From CAKZNE01 sp963976435 (GTDB taxonomy: Bacteria > Bacteroidota > Bacteroidia > Flavobacteriales > Schleiferiaceae): DNA of 64,000 bases. Position 1 is the stretch's first letter; every line of letters starts with the position of its first letter. The notes under the pieces are model-generated. The model worked only from the letters and a program-made list of their open reading frames with translations, was not told the origin of the DNA and did no database searches. A program made the position numbers and the translations under genes. Below are positions 62,220 through 64,000 of the stretch, piece by piece. The stretch is taken from positions 130,679 to 194,678 of the forward strand of contig CAXBKQ010000003.1 in NCBI GenBank assembly GCA_963976435.1, in the 5' to 3' direction.

Positions 62220-63917
62220 TTAATTCACGATTATTTTTTTAACAAATCGATCATTGCCATATTCGAACATTATGAGATTAATCCCTTTAGGCATTTCTTC
62301 TATTGTTAGTTGTGAATTATCAAATTCTTTGATTGTCATTCGCTCTCTTCCCAATACATCATATACGATTATACTTGATGGGTGTTCACTAAAATTAATG
62401 GTAATTTTTCCAATGGATGGGTTCGGAAAAATACTTATTCCTAAATCGTTAATTAGGTTGTCTGCAACTGACAAAGGGTTGGAAACAACAAATTGTCCCA
62501 TCATTCCACCATCTTCGTGAGTCAGCATATGACAATGGTACATATAGGGTACAGAATCATTTGAAAATGTTTCAAATTTCGCTATGAAACGTACAGTTTC
62601 CATTGGTTTAACCAAAACCACGTCTTTTCTTCCTTGCTCATTAATTGCGGGAGCAACTCCATTCCTTGTTAAAATATAGAACTGTACATCGTGAATGTGA
62701 AACGGGTGTGAAATTCCTGATTGGTTAGTCAGTTCCCAAATTTCAGTATTATCAAGTGGTATTGTGTAGTTAATGACATTTAAATCCATTGTTGCTCCAT
62801 TTATCAAGAATTCACCATTAAGCTGATTTGGTCCCATAGTAACTGGTGAAAAAGTCAGTGTTCTTGTAATATTTGAATTAATTTCAGGAATAGGAGTAAC
62901 AGTTACCAAACCAGATGGGATTGATGATATGGGATTAACTGTCTGTACTCCTACGTTAAATTGAAGAACATCAAAGTCAGCACCATTCAATGGGTTCGGA
63001 TTATAACCAGTCATTGTCATTCCAGCTCCCATACCTGGATTTGTCGCACCGTATATTCCATTTGGCAATTCAGAAGAATAACTTTTTAAAAATGCCGTTT
63101 GTCCGTTCATACCAGAAAAATCTATAAGTAATTCGGCCCTTTCTCCTGGTGCTAACAATAGTCTTGTTAATTGAACAGGTGCTGACAACAATCCACCATC
63201 AGAAGCTATTTGATGAAAAGTTTGATTATTACTCAATCCAAGATTAAAAGCTCTTTGTGATGAACCATTTAAAATTCTACACCGTACTACCTGAGACGGC
63301 ACATCTAAGAAAGGGTCTATTGTTGCGTTGACCATTACAATATCATCTGAATTTGAGTGAACTACGATTTGGTTACTACTATCAAAATCTTTTGTTTGAA
63401 TTACTAATGGGAAATCATCAACACCATAAGTTCTTGGTAGAGCTAGAGCCGCTTCTGCGTTATCTTTTACTATTATCATTCCAGCAATCCCTTTTGAAAC
63501 GTGTTTATCTGTAAAGTGATGCAAATGTGGATGATACCAATAAGTTGCAGCTTTATCTAAAATTGTGAAACTTGGCGACCAAGTTGTATTCTGTGGTATT
63601 GTAGTATGAGGACCCCCATCATTTTCTGCTGATACGTGCATACCGTGCCAATGAATAGTAGTTGTATCTGCCAATTGGTTTGTAACATTAAAATTCACAA
63701 AATCACCTTGATTAAGTATTAAGGTTGGCCCCAAAATATTGCCGTTTGCACCCATTGTGTTGGTTGACGAGCCACTTAAAAATTGTTTTGTCCCATTTTG
63801 TAGGGTTAAATTGATGTTTGCTCCAGATAAAGTGTCCGGAATAATCAATGCGTTTTGGGCATTTCCTAAATGAAAAAATAGAATCCCAATTAGAGTAATA
63901 GTTGTTTTTTTTATCAT
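62220..63917 (-). CDS. Secreted multicopper oxidase with T9SS sorting domain
   Basis: A 565-residue cupredoxin protein with a signal peptide (residues 1-20). Copper motifs: HWHGMH (89-94), WYHPHLHH (127-134), HPFHIHD (~405) and YHCHMLTHEDGGMM (~465), so type 1 and the trinuclear type 2/3 sites appear complete (CotA/CueO-like spore coat/bilirubin oxidase group). The C-terminal 75 residues are a T9SS type A sorting domain (ISIFPNPSIGKITINFSE ... KGINLIMFEYGNDRFVKKIIVN). It may oxidise Cu(I), Mn(II) or phenols at the cell surface. It is the cargo of a cassette-like unit. Confidence 0.93.
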   Translation of the reverse strand: MIKKTTITLIGILFFHLGNAQNALIIPDTLSGANINLTLQNGTKQFLSGSSTNTMGANGNILGPTLILNQGDFVNFNVTNQLADTTTIHWHGMHVSAENDGGPHTTIPQNTTWSPSFTILDKAATYWYHPHLHHFTDKHVSKGIAGMIIVKDNAEAALALPRTYGVDDFPLVIQTKDFDSSNQIVVHSNSDDIVMVNATIDPFLDVPSQVVRCRILNGSSQRAFNLGLSNNQTFHQIASDGGLLSAPVQLTRLLLAPGERAELLIDFSGMNGQTAFLKSYSSELPNGIYGATNPGMGAGMTMTGYNPNPLNGADFDVLQFNVGVQTVNPISSIPSGLVTVTPIPEINSNITRTLTFSPVTMGPNQLNGEFLINGATMDLNVINYTIPLDNTEIWELTNQSGISHPFHIHDVQFYILTRNGVAPAINEQGRKDVVLVKPMETVRFIAKFETFSNDSVPYMYHCHMLTHEDGGMMGQFVVSNPLSVADNLINDLGISIFPNPSIGKITINFSEHPSSIIVYDVLGRERMTIKEFDNSQLTIEEMPKGINLIMFEYGNDRFVKKIIVN

Positions 63918-63934
63918 TTTATTTTTATTTAATT

Positions 63935-63943
63935 GCTTACAAC
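63935..63943. repeat. Cassette-boundary motif at the start of cassette 2
   Basis: GCTTACAAC, on the minus strand GTTGTAAGC followed by AATT and then the multicopper oxidase gene 17 nt further. It is the exact inverse of GTTGTAAGC at 62207-62215. DNA further right (63944-64000) is cut by the window edge and holds no gene that I can support. Confidence 0.55.
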
Positions 63944-64000
63944 GAGAGTTCGTGTAATAACCCCGTTTTAATTTTTGAAAAGGTAGTTATTTTCTATAGT

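Noticed and set aside
1..64000. CRISPR arrays, rRNA, tRNA genes and riboswitches
   Set aside because: No regularly spaced direct repeats, no tRNA-like cloverleaf or rRNA stretch, and no recognisable riboswitch core were seen on either strand.

Overview
The window looks like the chromosome of a marine-type Bacteroidota, most likely order Flavobacteriales. Evidence: AT-rich DNA; several secreted proteins ending in a type IX secretion (T9SS) sorting domain plus a PorV-like barrel; TAnnTTTG promoter-like elements instead of TATAAT; many short lipoproteins with a Cys lipobox; and Bacteroidota-type families (DUF4286, DUF2911, PorV2-like). No rRNA, tRNA or CRISPR array was seen. About 59 kb is ordinary core chromosome; the last 5 kb is accessory DNA.

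Layout. 1-12.8 kb: serS, a lipoprotein, a TPR protein, a dihaem cytochrome-c peroxidase, a frameshifted T9SS cargo gene, a DUF4286 gene with recX, a T9SS-secreted amidase, an S41 protease, threonine aldolase, a PorV2-like barrel, pssA and purS. 13-16.9 kb: small membrane proteins, an AcpH-type phosphodiesterase, a SIMPL lipoprotein and fumC. 17-29.9 kb: lipid and acetate metabolism, with an amidohydrolase, acyl-CoA ligase, a marR-fadN-fadA operon, fadE, acs and a GNAT. The marR operon and fadE share a 14-bp inverted-repeat operator candidate, suggesting one fatty-acid-responsive regulon. 30-43.6 kb: mixed housekeeping (DUF2911, thioesterase, DUF1015, thioredoxin-like protein, a POT peptide transporter next to a DPP-IV-like peptidase, a FAD oxidase, a soluble histidine kinase, an aminotransferase and a VTT protein). 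43.7-59 kb: a surface-polysaccharide locus (O-antigen ligase/polymerase, four glycosyltransferases, two sulfotransferases, Wzm/Wzt ABC exporter, initiating sugar-phosphate transferase), interrupted by recG and an M1 aminopeptidase. Together these suggest a sulfated exported glycan.

59.1-64 kb: accessory DNA. A group II intron relic, a 195-residue orphan gene, a highly structured ~135-nt repeat, an IS1182-type insertion sequence and a T9SS-sorted multicopper oxidase lie in series. Removing the IS at its 5-bp target duplication restores a continuous repeat. Each of the two genes (minus strand) is flanked by its own inverted 8-9 bp motif (TTGTAGCC/GGCTACAA and TTGTAAGC/GCTTACAA), with the folded repeat between them. 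This is the geometry of integron gene cassettes (a cassette begins with the part of the core site that its own attC complements), but the core is G/TTGTARSC, not the classical G/TTRRRY. The intron relic abuts one such motif. I consider this integron-like cassette array the most interesting part of the window.

Two other themes: three genes (recX, a sulfotransferase, wzm) whose conserved N-termini lie upstream of any ATG/GTG/TTG, suggesting ATA/ATC starts; and very tight gene packing, with convergent genes sharing 4-bp palindromic stop overlaps.
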